Shown here: in pieces, positions 26,406-35,924 of the stretch
Layout of the letters: the number at the start of each line of letters is the position of its first letter
How positions within the stretch are numbered: the first letter of the stretch is position 1
NCBI RefSeq assembly: GCF_030690725.1
Contig: NZ_JAUYGD010000015.1
Location: 1 to 64,000 of the forward strand
Source: Pseudomonas sp.
GTDB lineage: Bacteria; Pseudomonadota; Gammaproteobacteria; Pseudomonadales; Pseudomonadaceae
Length of the DNA: 64,000 nucleotides
Direction: 5' to 3'
Translations under genes and position numbers: made by a program
The notes under the pieces: generated by a model
The model's input: only the letters and a program-made list of their open reading frames with translations
The model's database searches: none
What the model was told of the DNA's origin: nothing

Positions 26406-27056
26406 ATGGCCGCTTTTGAAATCCTTATTGCTGATGATCACCCCCTGTTTCGCAGTGCCTTGCAACAGGCGCTGACCCTGGGGTTGGGGCCGGATGTACG
26501 GCTGGTCGAAGCGGCCAGCATCGCCGAGCTGGAAGCCTGCCTGGCACAGAAGACCGACTGGGACCTGGTTCTGCTTGACCTCAATATGCCCGGCGCTTAC
26601 GGTTTCTCCGGCCTGGTGTTGCTGCGCGGGCAGTACCCGCATATCCCGGTGGTAATGATCTCCGCCCAGGAAGAGCCGTCCATCGTCGCGCGTTCGCGGG
26701 AGTTCGGCGCCAGCGGCTTTATTCCCAAATCCAGCCCGCTGGAAACCATTCAGCAGGCGGTGCGTCTGGTGCTTGATGGCGAAGTCTGGTGGCCGCAGCA
26801 GACTCAGGAAGCGATTGCCCTGTCGGCTGAAGCCAAGGCCGCCAGTGCCGGCTTGGCCAGCCTGACGCCGCAGCAGTTCCGCGTGCTGACCATGGTCTGC
26901 GACGGTTTGCTGAACAAGCAGATTGCTTATGAGTTGAGCGTCTCCGAGGCCACGGTAAAGGCCCATGTCACGGCGATTTTCCGCAAGCTCGGGGTGCGCA
27001 CTCGCACGCAGGCGGCGCTGCTGTTGCAGCAGCTGGAATCGATTCCGTCTAACTGA
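26406..27056 (+). CDS. erdR: LuxR/NarL-family response regulator, ErdR-like
   Basis: FEILIADDHPLFRSALQQALTLGLG; LLDLNMPG; C-terminal LuxR HTH (LTPQQFRVLTMVCDGLLNKQIAYELSVSEATVKAHVTAIFRKLGV); next to dgkA. Confidence 0.8.
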   Translation: MAAFEILIADDHPLFRSALQQALTLGLGPDVRLVEAASIAELEACLAQKTDWDLVLLDLNMPGAYGFSGLVLLRGQYPHIPVVMISAQEEPSIVARSREFGASGFIPKSSPLETIQQAVRLVLDGEVWWPQQTQEAIALSAEAKAASAGLASLTPQQFRVLTMVCDGLLNKQIAYELSVSEATVKAHVTAIFRKLGVRTRTQAALLLQQLESIPSN

Positions 27057-27114
27057 AGTGCTTTTCTCCCGGGCTTGGCGTAGCCTGCCGGGCTTTCTCG
27101 AAATGGTTGTAATG

Positions 27115-27480
27115 ATGTCGCCATTCAAAGGCCAAACCGGCCTTAAACGTGTTCTCAATGCCACCGGTTATTCCCTGGCCGGCCTGCGCGCCGCCTTTAC
27201 CGGTGAAGCCGCTTTTCGCCAACTGTTGCTGATCAACCTGGTGCTGGTGCCTGTGGCGTTTTACCTGGATGTCAGCCGCGTTGAGCGCGCCTTGATGGTT
27301 GCTGTGTGCCTGCTGGCGCTGATCGTCGAGCTGCTCAACTCGGCGGTGGAGGCGGCCATCGACCGCATCTCCCTGGAGCTGCATCCGCTATCGAAGAATG
27401 CCAAGGACATGGGCAGCGCCGCTCAGTTCATCGCCCTCAGCCTGATTGCCCTGGTGTGGGCGATTATCCTGCTCGGCTAA
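27115..27480 (+). CDS. dgkA: Diacylglycerol kinase
   Basis: GLKRVLNATGYSLAGLRAAFTGEAAFRQLLLIN...EAAIDRISLELHPLSKNAKDMGSAAQF. Confidence 0.95.
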   Translation: MSPFKGQTGLKRVLNATGYSLAGLRAAFTGEAAFRQLLLINLVLVPVAFYLDVSRVERALMVAVCLLALIVELLNSAVEAAIDRISLELHPLSKNAKDMGSAAQFIALSLIALVWAIILLG

Positions 27481-27490
27481 TTCGCCGTTC

Positions 27491-28417
27491 TCAGGCGATA
27501 GTCGGCAGGACAATCTGATCGCTGCGCGTCACGCCGGCGGTCAGTGCGCGGCACAGTTCGATAAATTCACGCATGGCGGCGGTCTGGTACTTCTGTTTGT
27601 GCCAGATGAAGTAGAACTGCCGACGCAGATCCAGCTCGGGGGTTTCCACTGCCACCAGGCTGCCGCGGCGAAATGCATCACGCAGCGCCAGGCGGGAAAT
27701 GCAGCCAATCCCCAGGCCTGACTCCACTGCACGTTTGATCGCCTCGGTGTGCTCCAGCTCCAGACGGATATTCAGGCTGCTGGGGTGATGACGCATGGCC
27801 TGGTCGAAGGTCAGGCGCGTACCGGAGCCTTGCTCACGCAGAATCCACGCCTCGCGCGTCAGTTCTTCCAGGCTCGCCTCACCGCGTTGCGCCAGCGCAT
27901 GCTGCGGCGCACAGAACACCACCAACTCATCTTCAACCCAGGGCTGTACCTCGATATCCGGGTGCTGGCAGTCACCTTCGATCATGCCCATGTCCAGTTC
28001 ATAGTGGGCAATCTGCTGTACCACGTAGGCGGTGTTATGCACCTGCAGCTTGACCCGGCATTCCGGATGGCGCTGCATAAAACTGCCGATCAGCAGGGTC
28101 GCCAGGTAGTTGCCGACCGTCAGGGTGGCGCCGACATTCAGTGAACCGTAACCACTCTTGCCACCCAGCAGGCGTTCGATTTCCTTAGCCTGGTCGAGCA
28201 GCGCCACCGCTTGTGGCAGCAACTGCAGGCCGAGGGCGTTGAGGCACAGGCGTTTACCGGCGCGGTCGAACAGCTGACAGTCGGACTGACGCTCCAGTTC
28301 GCTGAGTGAGGTGCTGGTGGCCGATTGCGACAGGGCCAGGGAATCGGCGGCGCGCGACACGCTTTCATGCTGGGCCACGGCGACGAAGACTTGCAGTTGT
28401 CTGAGAGTAAATCGCAT
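27491..28417 (-). CDS. finR: LysR-family regulator, FinR-like
   Basis: MRFTLRQLQVFVAVAQHESVSRAADSLALSQSATSTSLSELERQSDCQLFDRAGKRLCLN; divergent from fpr. Confidence 0.8.
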   Translation of the reverse strand: MRFTLRQLQVFVAVAQHESVSRAADSLALSQSATSTSLSELERQSDCQLFDRAGKRLCLNALGLQLLPQAVALLDQAKEIERLLGGKSGYGSLNVGATLTVGNYLATLLIGSFMQRHPECRVKLQVHNTAYVVQQIAHYELDMGMIEGDCQHPDIEVQPWVEDELVVFCAPQHALAQRGEASLEELTREAWILREQGSGTRLTFDQAMRHHPSSLNIRLELEHTEAIKRAVESGLGIGCISRLALRDAFRRGSLVAVETPELDLRRQFYFIWHKQKYQTAAMREFIELCRALTAGVTRSDQIVLPTIA

Positions 28418-28541
28418 ATCTATATAACCGATAACCTATATCTTGATAATCAAGTTAACAGATATTCTGCCGCTCATTACAATGCCGTGCAAATGCGCAC
28501 AGGCGCGCAGCTGATATTCCATTCATCGGAGCCCCCGGCAC

Positions 28542-29321
28542 ATGAGCAACCTTAACTCCGAGCGCATTCTCAGCGTTCATCACTGGAACGACACGCTGTT
28601 CAGCTTCAAGTGCACCCGTGATCCAGGTCTGCGCTTCGAGAATGGCCAGTTTGTGATGATCGGCCTGCAGCAGGACAACGGCCGTCCACTGATGCGCGCC
28701 TACTCGATCGCCAGCCCGAACTGGGAAGAGCATCTGGAGTTCTTCAGCATCAAGGTGCCTGATGGCCCGCTGACCTCGCAGCTGCAGCACCTCAAGGAAG
28801 GCGACGAGGTGATTATCAGCAAGAAGCCCACCGGTACCCTGGTGCTGGATGATCTCAAACCCGGCAAGCACCTGTATCTGCTCAGCACCGGCTCTGGCCT
28901 GGCGCCGTTTATGAGCGTGTTTCAGTACCCGGAAACCTACGAGCGCTTCGAGAAGGTGATTCTGGTTCACGGCGTGCGTTATGTGAACGAAGTGGCCTAC
29001 CGCGAATTCATCACCGAGCACCTGCCGCAGAATGAATTCTTCGGCGATGCGCTGAAGGACAAGCTGATCTACTACCCGACAGTGACCCGCGAACCGTTCG
29101 AGAACCAGGGCCGTCTGACCGATCTGATGCGCAGCGGCAAGCTGTTCGAGGACATCGGCCTGCCGCCGATCAATCCGCAGGATGACCGCGCGATGATCTG
29201 CGGCAGCCCGAGCATGCTTGATGAAACCAGCGAAGTGCTCAACGAGTTCGGCCTGCAGATCTCCCCGCGTATGCGCGAGCCAGGTGATTATCTGATCGAG
29301 CGCGCCTTCGTCGAGAAGTAA
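28542..29321 (+). CDS. fpr: Ferredoxin--NADP+ reductase
   Basis: MSNLNSERILSVHHWNDTLFSFKCTRDPGLRFENGQFVMIGLQ...MRAYSIASPNWEEHLEFFSIKVPDGPLTSQLQ. Confidence 0.95.
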   Translation: MSNLNSERILSVHHWNDTLFSFKCTRDPGLRFENGQFVMIGLQQDNGRPLMRAYSIASPNWEEHLEFFSIKVPDGPLTSQLQHLKEGDEVIISKKPTGTLVLDDLKPGKHLYLLSTGSGLAPFMSVFQYPETYERFEKVILVHGVRYVNEVAYREFITEHLPQNEFFGDALKDKLIYYPTVTREPFENQGRLTDLMRSGKLFEDIGLPPINPQDDRAMICGSPSMLDETSEVLNEFGLQISPRMREPGDYLIERAFVEK

Positions 29322-29333
29322 GCCTGCCGTAAT

Positions 29334-29362
29334 AAAAAGCCCGCCGATTGGCGGGCTTTTTT
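29334..29362. terminator. Bidirectional terminator between fpr and GGDEF gene
   Basis: AAAAAGCCCGCC-gatt-GGCGGGCTTTTTT. Confidence 0.85.
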
Positions 29363-29370
29363 ATGCGCGC

Positions 29371-30705
29371 TTATTCCAGCTCAAGGGCGCTGTGCGCGCG
29401 GTTACCGCCTTTCTGCTTGGCGCGGTACATGGCGTTGTCGGCATGCTGCAGCAACTGCTGGGCATCCTGGGCGTGCTGTGGATACAGGGCGATGCCGATG
29501 CTCGGCAGGATGGTCTGGCTCTGCCCGCACAGCTCGAAGGGTTGATTGAGGCTCTGGCGGATTTTCTCCGCCACTACGCTGGCGTGGTCGGCCGAGTGGA
29601 AGTCTTCCAGCAGCACAACGAATTCATCACCGGCAAAGCGCGCCACGGTATCGGCCTCGCGCAGGCACAGTTGGATACGCTGGGCGACGCCTTGCAGCAG
29701 CTGATCGCCTGCGGCATGGCCGAGGTTGTCATTGACCTGCTTGAACTTGTCCAGATCGAGAAACAGCAGCGCCACCTGCGATTGCTCGCGGCGCGCGCGG
29801 GCCAAGGCCGTATGTAGGCGGTCGCGCAGCAGTTCGCGGTTGGGCAGTTGGGTGAGCTGGTCGTACTGCGCCATAAACTGCAGGCGGCTGAGCATCTGCT
29901 GACGCTCGATAGCGGTGGCCACCTGGGTCGAGACAAATTGCAGCAGCTCCTGATCACGCTCGCTGTAGCGTGTGGAGGCGCTGCTTTGCACCAGCAGCGC
30001 GCCGATAATTCCACGGTGCGAGCGCAGCGGTACGCCGAGCCAGCTATGTGGCGTTGCAGTTTGTGCCTGGCCGGCGTTGGGCAGCAGCAAGGTGTTGCCG
30101 CTGCGAATCACCTGCGCGCTCAGCGTGGTGGCATTCAGTGGCGTATCGGCAGTCGTTGCCGGCGGTTGTTCGGCGGGGTAGGGGAAGCTCAGCTCGTCGT
30201 TCTGCTCATCGTACAGCGCCACGGAAAAGCTGATGGTCGGCAACAGTTCGCCAATGATCTGGTGCACCTGCTGAAACAGCCCGAGCAGGTCCTTGGCCGA
30301 ATGGGCCGCTTCGGAAATACCGTATAACGCGGTCTGCAGGGCTTCGCTGCGTTTACGCTCGGTGATGTCGTGGGCGACGGCGATGCGCACCTGATCATCC
30401 TCGGACCAGCGCGCGGACCAGAGGATATGCACGGTGCTGCCATCCTTGCGCAGGTAGCGGTTCTCGAAGTTCGGTTTATGCTCGCCGGCCATCACTTCCT
30501 TGGCGGCCTGCAGGGTTTTCGCGCGGTCTTCGGGATGCACCATTTCGATCATCACTTGGCCGATCATCTCGTCTGCGCTGTAGCCGAAAATGCGCTGGCA
30601 GGCGGCGCTGACAAAAACGAAGCGTCCGCGTTTGTCGACCACGCAGATGGCGTCGAGCAGCAGATCGACAAGGTTCTCGGTCGGCGCGTAGGTGCTGGCT
30701 TTCAT
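29371..30705 (-). CDS. PAS-GAF-GGDEF sensor diguanylate cyclase
   Basis: PAS (LLLDAICVVDKRGRFVFVSAACQRIFGYSADEMIG), GAF, and GGDEF domain with RFAGDEFVVLLE signature. Confidence 0.9.
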   Translation of the reverse strand: MKASTYAPTENLVDLLLDAICVVDKRGRFVFVSAACQRIFGYSADEMIGQVMIEMVHPEDRAKTLQAAKEVMAGEHKPNFENRYLRKDGSTVHILWSARWSEDDQVRIAVAHDITERKRSEALQTALYGISEAAHSAKDLLGLFQQVHQIIGELLPTISFSVALYDEQNDELSFPYPAEQPPATTADTPLNATTLSAQVIRSGNTLLLPNAGQAQTATPHSWLGVPLRSHRGIIGALLVQSSASTRYSERDQELLQFVSTQVATAIERQQMLSRLQFMAQYDQLTQLPNRELLRDRLHTALARARREQSQVALLFLDLDKFKQVNDNLGHAAGDQLLQGVAQRIQLCLREADTVARFAGDEFVVLLEDFHSADHASVVAEKIRQSLNQPFELCGQSQTILPSIGIALYPQHAQDAQQLLQHADNAMYRAKQKGGNRAHSALELE

Positions 30706-30911
30706 ACACTCACAGTACGTCGGTGCGTGGTGGTAGATGGGGCGGTTACTGGCGATTTGGCAGTATGGCCCTTGCGATCACCATACCTGCAAGGCGCCGA
30801 ACAGTGAACGCCTGTTTGCCGCCTGCGGGTTTTGCCAAGTGCTGATGCGGTTGTCTCTGCGCCCGGCATCTGCTCAGTGTAGATGCCCTGCGTCGACCGA
30901 GCGCTGCGCAG

Positions 30912-31325
30912 CTATTGCGCGTGGCTGAAGCGCTGCCCGGAGACGGCCGGATGGTAGATTGGCTGCACCTTGTTACCGGCGGGGTCGAGCAAGTGGAAGC
31001 TGTGCGCACCGTCGCCATGGGCGAAGGGGCGGTCCAGCAGGGTCACGCCCTGTGCCTTGAAGTAGGCGTACCAGGCGTGCAGCTCGTCGATGCTGTCGAC
31101 GATAAAGCCGTAGTGATCCACCGCCTGCTCGCCGCTGCTGGGCACAGAAGCGCGACCCAGGGACAGGTTGTCGTTACCGCAGGTCAGGTAGACCAGGTCT
31201 GGATTGGCGCGGTGCAGCACCTGCATGCCGAGAATATCCACGTAGAAGCGTTCGCAGGCTTCCAGGTTAGGGACCAGCAGGGCGATATGGCGCAAGCCAT
31301 TAAGGCGACCGGGGCGTTCTAGCAT
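30912..31325 (-). CDS. VOC-family (glyoxalase/bleomycin resistance) protein
   Basis: LRHIALLVPNLEACERFYVDILGMQVLHRANPDLVYLTCGNDNLSLGR...HSFHLLDPAGNKVQPIYHP. Confidence 0.85.
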   Translation of the reverse strand: MLERPGRLNGLRHIALLVPNLEACERFYVDILGMQVLHRANPDLVYLTCGNDNLSLGRASVPSSGEQAVDHYGFIVDSIDELHAWYAYFKAQGVTLLDRPFAHGDGAHSFHLLDPAGNKVQPIYHPAVSGQRFSHAQ

Positions 31326-31418
31326 GGTGAACATCCTATTTTGTATACATTTATATGGTAAATATAAGACAAAATAGTTGCTTGGCCTATCTGCGCGAAC
31401 GAGGTGAGGCGAACTAGA

Positions 31419-32114
31419 TCAGTCGGCGGGCACGACTTCCAGCACGCAAATGCTGCCAGGCTGCGGGTAGTGCCAGTGCACATCGACATCCCAGAAGCAC
31501 GCGCCATAGCGGCGCTCCGGGCTGGGCTGCTGGTAGGCCGGGCGTGGGTCCTGGGCCAGGCACTGCTCGATCAACGCGACCAGCGGTTCATTCAGGCGCT
31601 GCCCATGTTCGGTTGCCTCGATCAGTGCGCTGTCCTGCCAGCTGACGTCGATCAGCGCCGGCGCGCTGTCGGCGATGCGGTTGTAGGCTCCGGCGACGCT
31701 GTCGGCGTACGGCACGTAGGGTTTGATATCCAGCACCGGGGTGCCGTCGAGCAGGTCGATACCGGACAGCCAGAGCTTGCCGGCTTCGACCTTGTCCAGT
31801 TTGACCACCGACTGGCCGATGCCATTGGGCCGGTGGGTGGCGCGGGTACTGAATACACCGACCGATTGATTGCCGCCCAGGCGCGGTGGGCGCACCTTCA
31901 GGCGCGGCTTGTCTTCCAGCGCCTGGTGAAACAGAAACAGCAGCCAGACATGGCTGGCCTGCTCCAATCCCTGCACTGCATCGCCGTTATCGAAGGGCGC
32001 GACCAGCTCCAGTACGCCACGGGCCGCCGGGGCCAATTGCGGCTGACGGGGAATGGCGAACTTCTCCTTGAAGCAGGAGCGGACAAAACCGATGGGGGAA
32101 ACGGAGTAGGGCAT
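31419..32114 (-). CDS. trmO: tRNA (N6-threonylcarbamoyladenosine(37)-N6)-methyltransferase TrmO (TsaA)
   Basis: MPYSVSPIGFVRSCFKEKFAIPRQPQLAPAARGVLELV...FSTRATHRPNGIGQSVVKLDKVE...GTPVLDIKPYVPYAD. Confidence 0.93.
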   Translation of the reverse strand: MPYSVSPIGFVRSCFKEKFAIPRQPQLAPAARGVLELVAPFDNGDAVQGLEQASHVWLLFLFHQALEDKPRLKVRPPRLGGNQSVGVFSTRATHRPNGIGQSVVKLDKVEAGKLWLSGIDLLDGTPVLDIKPYVPYADSVAGAYNRIADSAPALIDVSWQDSALIEATEHGQRLNEPLVALIEQCLAQDPRPAYQQPSPERRYGACFWDVDVHWHYPQPGSICVLEVVPAD

Positions 32115-32153
32115 GGCGGCGTGATCGAGTGAAAACGCCGCCATAGTACCTGA

Positions 32154-32924
32154 CTAGAGGTGAAAACCGCCGTCGATGGGGATGATCGCACCGGTCATAT
32201 AGGCCCCGGCGGTGCTGGCCAGGCTGATCGCCAGGGCGGCCATTTCCTCTTCGCGGCCCCAGCGCTGCATCGGGATCAGCGCGGTATCTTCGGCCATGGC
32301 GGCCTCGTCGGTGGCGATATGCTGAGTCATCTTGCTCGGGAAGCGCCCCGGCGCGATCACGTTGACGTTGATATGTTGGCCGACCAGCTCGCGGGCGAGC
32401 ATGCGTGACAGCTGGTGCAGCGCCGCCTTGCTCGGGCCATAGGCATAGGCGTCTTCGCCGTGGGAGGTGATGCCGGCAACCGAGCCGATATTGATTACCC
32501 GCGCCGGATTGGCCGCGCTGCCGGCTTTGCGCAACAGCGGCAGCAATTGCTGGATGCAGCTGAACACCGAGGTCACATTGAGCTGCATGACCTTTTCCCA
32601 GCCCTTGGCCGGGTAGCTTTCCAGCGGCGCGCCCCAGGTGGTGCCGGCGTTATTGACCAGAATATCCAGGCTGCCGATCGTGCCGGCCAACTGCTCGGCC
32701 AACACGTGCACGCCTTCCTCGCTGGCCAGGTTGGCGGCGATGCCGTGGCAGGTGCCAAAGGCCGACAGCTCGGCAGCGGTTTGTGCGCAGGCTTCGCCGT
32801 CACGGGCGCAGACGTAGACCGTGGCGCCGGCTTCGACAAAGGCTTTGGCGATCATCTTGCCGATACCACGGGTGCCACCGGTAACCAGGGCGGTGCGGCC
32901 TTGCAGGCTGAAGTAGGGGTGCAT
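32154..32924 (-). CDS. rhlG: SDR oxidoreductase, RhlG-like beta-ketoacyl reductase
   Basis: MHPYFSLQGRTALVTGGTRGIGKMIAKAF...WEKVMQLNVTSVFSCIQQLLPLLRKAGSAANPARVINIGSVAGI...AYAYGPSKAALHQLSRMLARELVGQHINVNVIAPGRFPSKMT. Confidence 0.85.
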   Translation of the reverse strand: MHPYFSLQGRTALVTGGTRGIGKMIAKAFVEAGATVYVCARDGEACAQTAAELSAFGTCHGIAANLASEEGVHVLAEQLAGTIGSLDILVNNAGTTWGAPLESYPAKGWEKVMQLNVTSVFSCIQQLLPLLRKAGSAANPARVINIGSVAGITSHGEDAYAYGPSKAALHQLSRMLARELVGQHINVNVIAPGRFPSKMTQHIATDEAAMAEDTALIPMQRWGREEEMAALAISLASTAGAYMTGAIIPIDGGFHL

Positions 32925-33044
32925 GGCGAGTCCTTTTAACGGATGAGTGCCACTACCCTAATCATCTGATCGTGCCATGGCAGTCATCATTGCCCGTGGA
33001 AATACGCTGCCATGCGGGCAGGCATGGCAGCGAGGCGCTGGGAC

Positions 33045-33506
33045 TTAGCCGCGAACGCGCAGGGTTAGACCCTTGAGGAAGTTGCGCAGAAACTGATCGC
33101 CGCAGGTGCGGTAGTTGCTGTGGCCGAACTTGCGGAACAGCGCGCTCATCTCCGGCTTGGAAACCGGGCAGTCGACGCTACTCATGATCGTGTGCATGTC
33201 GTCTTCCTTCAGCTCGAAGGCCACGCGCAGTTTCTTCAGCACCGTGTTGTTGGTGATCGGCAGCTCAAGCGGCTGGGCCGGACGGCTGTCGTCCTTGCCA
33301 CGCTTGAAGTACACCAGGCCATCGAGGAAGTGCGCCATCAGCTCGTCGTCGCAGGGCGTGAAGCCTTCTTCGTCATCCTTCTTGAGCATCGCCGCGAGGT
33401 CGTTGAGGGCGACCTGCTTGCCGCTGAGCTTGATGATGTCGACCATCTGCGCGTCGCTGATGTCGAGGGTGTAGCGCAAGCTGCGCAGTACGTCGTTATT
33501 AAGCAT
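33045..33506 (-). CDS. DUF1456 (YehS-like) protein
   Basis: MLNNDVLRSLRYTLDISDAQMVDIIKLSGKQV...ITNNTVLKKLRVAFELKEDDMHTIM: duplicated DUF1456 unit. Confidence 0.88.
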   Translation of the reverse strand: MLNNDVLRSLRYTLDISDAQMVDIIKLSGKQVALNDLAAMLKKDDEEGFTPCDDELMAHFLDGLVYFKRGKDDSRPAQPLELPITNNTVLKKLRVAFELKEDDMHTIMSSVDCPVSKPEMSALFRKFGHSNYRTCGDQFLRNFLKGLTLRVRG

Positions 33507-33554
33507 GGGGTGGTCCTGAAAAGGGCTGATGCACAAGACGCATCAGCTGAAAAA

Positions 33555-34265
33555 TTAGAAGCGTTCTTTGCCTGCCAGGTAGCGCCACTGGCCCGCGGGG
33601 ACCTTGGCCATGGGCACGCCGCCGATGCGGATGCGCTTCATGCCCAGCACCTTGAGGTCGACGCTGTTGCACATAAACACGATCTGCCCGGGCAGTGGGT
33701 TCTTCAAGGCAAAGCGCAGGCGAGTTTCGTTTTGCCAGCTGACCTTGCAGGGGGCCAGAGCCACACCGTTGAAGGTCAGGCCGTGAGCCAGGCGCTTGAG
33801 TTGGCTGGCGCTCAAGGTGCCGACGACTTCGACCACATATTCCTGCTCCAGTTTGCTCAGGTCTTCCTTGAGTTTGCGCTCGATGCGCCAGTCCTGGGTC
33901 AGCACATGCAGGCCATCGGCCCCGGCTTGCAGGGGAATGCAGGAGATGAGTCGGGCGAAATGGCCTTTCAGCGGGCGAATGCCCGAGCCGTCTTCCGGCC
34001 AGTGGCTGGCTGGGCTGAGGCTTTCCGCAGCGCGTTCTGCGTTGTGGCCGTTGGGTACGTTCAGCAGCAGGGTGACCGGCTCGACCGGGGCCAGCAGGGC
34101 GTTTTGCAGCAATTCCACGCGCTGTTCGGCGACCTTGAATTGCGGCTCTTCCACCACCACACCATCCACCGTGACCCAGCCGCCTTCGATATACAGTTCG
34201 GCCTCGCGGCGCGAACAGCCAATCACTTCGATCAGGCGTTTGGATAGGCGAATGGGGTCGGTCAT
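33555..34265 (-). CDS. RsuA/RluF-family rRNA pseudouridine synthase
   Basis: S4 domain (RLSKRLIEVIGCSRREAELYIEGGWVTVDG) followed by RsuA-like domain (RPLKGHFARLISCIPLQAGADGLHVLTQDWRIERKL). Confidence 0.8.
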   Translation of the reverse strand: MTDPIRLSKRLIEVIGCSRREAELYIEGGWVTVDGVVVEEPQFKVAEQRVELLQNALLAPVEPVTLLLNVPNGHNAERAAESLSPASHWPEDGSGIRPLKGHFARLISCIPLQAGADGLHVLTQDWRIERKLKEDLSKLEQEYVVEVVGTLSASQLKRLAHGLTFNGVALAPCKVSWQNETRLRFALKNPLPGQIVFMCNSVDLKVLGMKRIRIGGVPMAKVPAGQWRYLAGKERF

Positions 34266-34413
34266 AAAAACGGTCATCGGCAAAAAAAGGGCCGCCATTG
34301 TAACCGGACAGGCCCACGGTGCACGGAACATCGGGCGAACGGCGGCGATAAAAAACGTTTGTCAGCATTGAGGCAGAGATAGGCGGGCAGGGTGGGCCTT
34401 TGTCTTCGCTAAT

Positions 34414-34441
34414 AAAAAACCGCTCCGAAGAGCGGTTTTTT
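34414..34441. terminator. Terminator of bra/liv operon
   Basis: AAAAAACCGCT-ccga-AGAGCGGTTTTTT. Confidence 0.8.
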
Positions 34442-34455
34442 CAGCGAGGTAGCGC

Positions 34456-35157
34456 TTAACCGCCGAGGTAGGCGTCGCGTACCTTTGGATCGTTCAGCAG
34501 TTGTTCGCCGCTGCCTTGCATGACGATCCGGCCGTTTTCCAGTACATAGCCGCGGTCGGCCAGCTTGAGCGCCTGGTTGGCGTTCTGCTCGACCAGGAAC
34601 ACCGTTACACCGTCCTTGCGCAGCTGTTCGATGATGTCGAAGATCTGCTGGATGATGATCGGGGCCAGACCCAGCGACGGCTCGTCGAGCAGCAGCAGCT
34701 TGGGCTTGCTCATCAGCGCGCGGCCGAGGGCGAGCATCTGCTGCTCACCGCCGGACATGGTGCCGGCGCGCTGGGCAAAGCGTTCCTTCAGGCGCGGGAA
34801 CAGGTGCAGGACCTTGTCCAGCTGTTCCTGATTGTCGGCCTTGCTGCCGAAGAAGCCGCCCATCACCAGGTTTTCTTCCACGGTCAGGCGGGAGAACACC
34901 CGGCGACCTTCCGGCACTACGGCAATGCTCTTGCGCATGATGCTCGGGGTGTCCTGGCCGATCAGCTCTTCACCCTGGTAGCGGATGCTGCCGCTGCTCG
35001 CCTGAGGCGAGCCGCAGAGGGTCATCAGCAGGGTCGACTTGCCGGCACCGTTGGCGCCGATCAGGGTGACGATCTCGCCCTGACGGACTTCGACGTTGAC
35101 GCCATGCAGCGCCTGGATCTTGCCGTAGAAGGTGGAAACGTTCTCGAAATACAGCAT
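34456..35157 (-). CDS. livF: High-affinity branched-chain amino acid ABC transporter ATP-binding protein
   Basis: [58 protein letters not shown]. Confidence 0.95.
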   Translation of the reverse strand: MLYFENVSTFYGKIQALHGVNVEVRQGEIVTLIGANGAGKSTLLMTLCGSPQASSGSIRYQGEELIGQDTPSIMRKSIAVVPEGRRVFSRLTVEENLVMGGFFGSKADNQEQLDKVLHLFPRLKERFAQRAGTMSGGEQQMLALGRALMSKPKLLLLDEPSLGLAPIIIQQIFDIIEQLRKDGVTVFLVEQNANQALKLADRGYVLENGRIVMQGSGEQLLNDPKVRDAYLGG

Positions 35158-35924
35158 CACGCTTCCCCCAGGTAGGCTTTGATCACGTCCGGATTTTCGC
35201 GGATCTGCTCCGGCGTGCCGTCCGCCAGGGGCGTGCCCTGGTTGATCACATAGATGTGGTCGGAAATGCTCATGACCAGCTTCATGTCGTGCTCGATCAG
35301 CAGCACGGTGACATTGTGCTGGTCGCTGAGCACGCGGATCAGCGCCTTGAGGTCGTCGGTCTCGCGCGGGTTGAGGCCAGCGGCTGGCTCGTCGAGCATC
35401 AGGATGCTCGGGCGGGTCATCATGCAGCGGGCGATTTCCAGGCGGCGTTGCTGACCGTAGGCCAGGGTGCCGGCCGTGCGGTTGGCGAACTCGGTCAGGT
35501 TGACCTGATCCAGCCAGTGCGCGGCGAACTCCATGGCTTCGCGTTCGCTCTTGCGAAACGCCGGAGTTTTCAGCAGGCCCGCCAGGTAGTTGGTGTTGAG
35601 GTGGCGGTGCTGGGCGACCAGCAGGTTTTCCACCGCGGTCATGTCCTTGAACAGGCGCACGTTCTGGAACGTGCGCACCACGCCTTTGCGCGCGATCTTG
35701 TGGCCAGGCAGGCCTTCGATCTGTTCACCGTTGAGGCGGATGCTGCCGCTGGTGGGCTGGTAGAAGCCGGTCAGGCAGTTGAATACGGTGGTCTTGCCGG
35801 CGCCGTTCGGGCCGATCATCGACACAACCTGTTTTTCCGCGACCTGCAGGTTCACCCCGTTGACGGCCAGCAGGCCGCCGAAGCGCATGGACAGGCCGCT
35901 TACTTCTAGAATCGGGCGGCTCAT
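35157..35924 (-). CDS. livG: Branched-chain amino acid ABC transporter ATP-binding protein
   Basis: [58 protein letters not shown]. Confidence 0.95.
   Translation of the reverse strand: MSRPILEVSGLSMRFGGLLAVNGVNLQVAEKQVVSMIGPNGAGKTTVFNCLTGFYQPTSGSIRLNGEQIEGLPGHKIARKGVVRTFQNVRLFKDMTAVENLLVAQHRHLNTNYLAGLLKTPAFRKSEREAMEFAAHWLDQVNLTEFANRTAGTLAYGQQRRLEIARCMMTRPSILMLDEPAAGLNPRETDDLKALIRVLSDQHNVTVLLIEHDMKLVMSISDHIYVINQGTPLADGTPEQIRENPDVIKAYLGEA

Noticed and set aside
33120-34247. 375-aa plus-strand ORF over DUF1456 and pseudouridine synthase genes
   Set aside because: Antisense to two recognisable genes; shadow composition.
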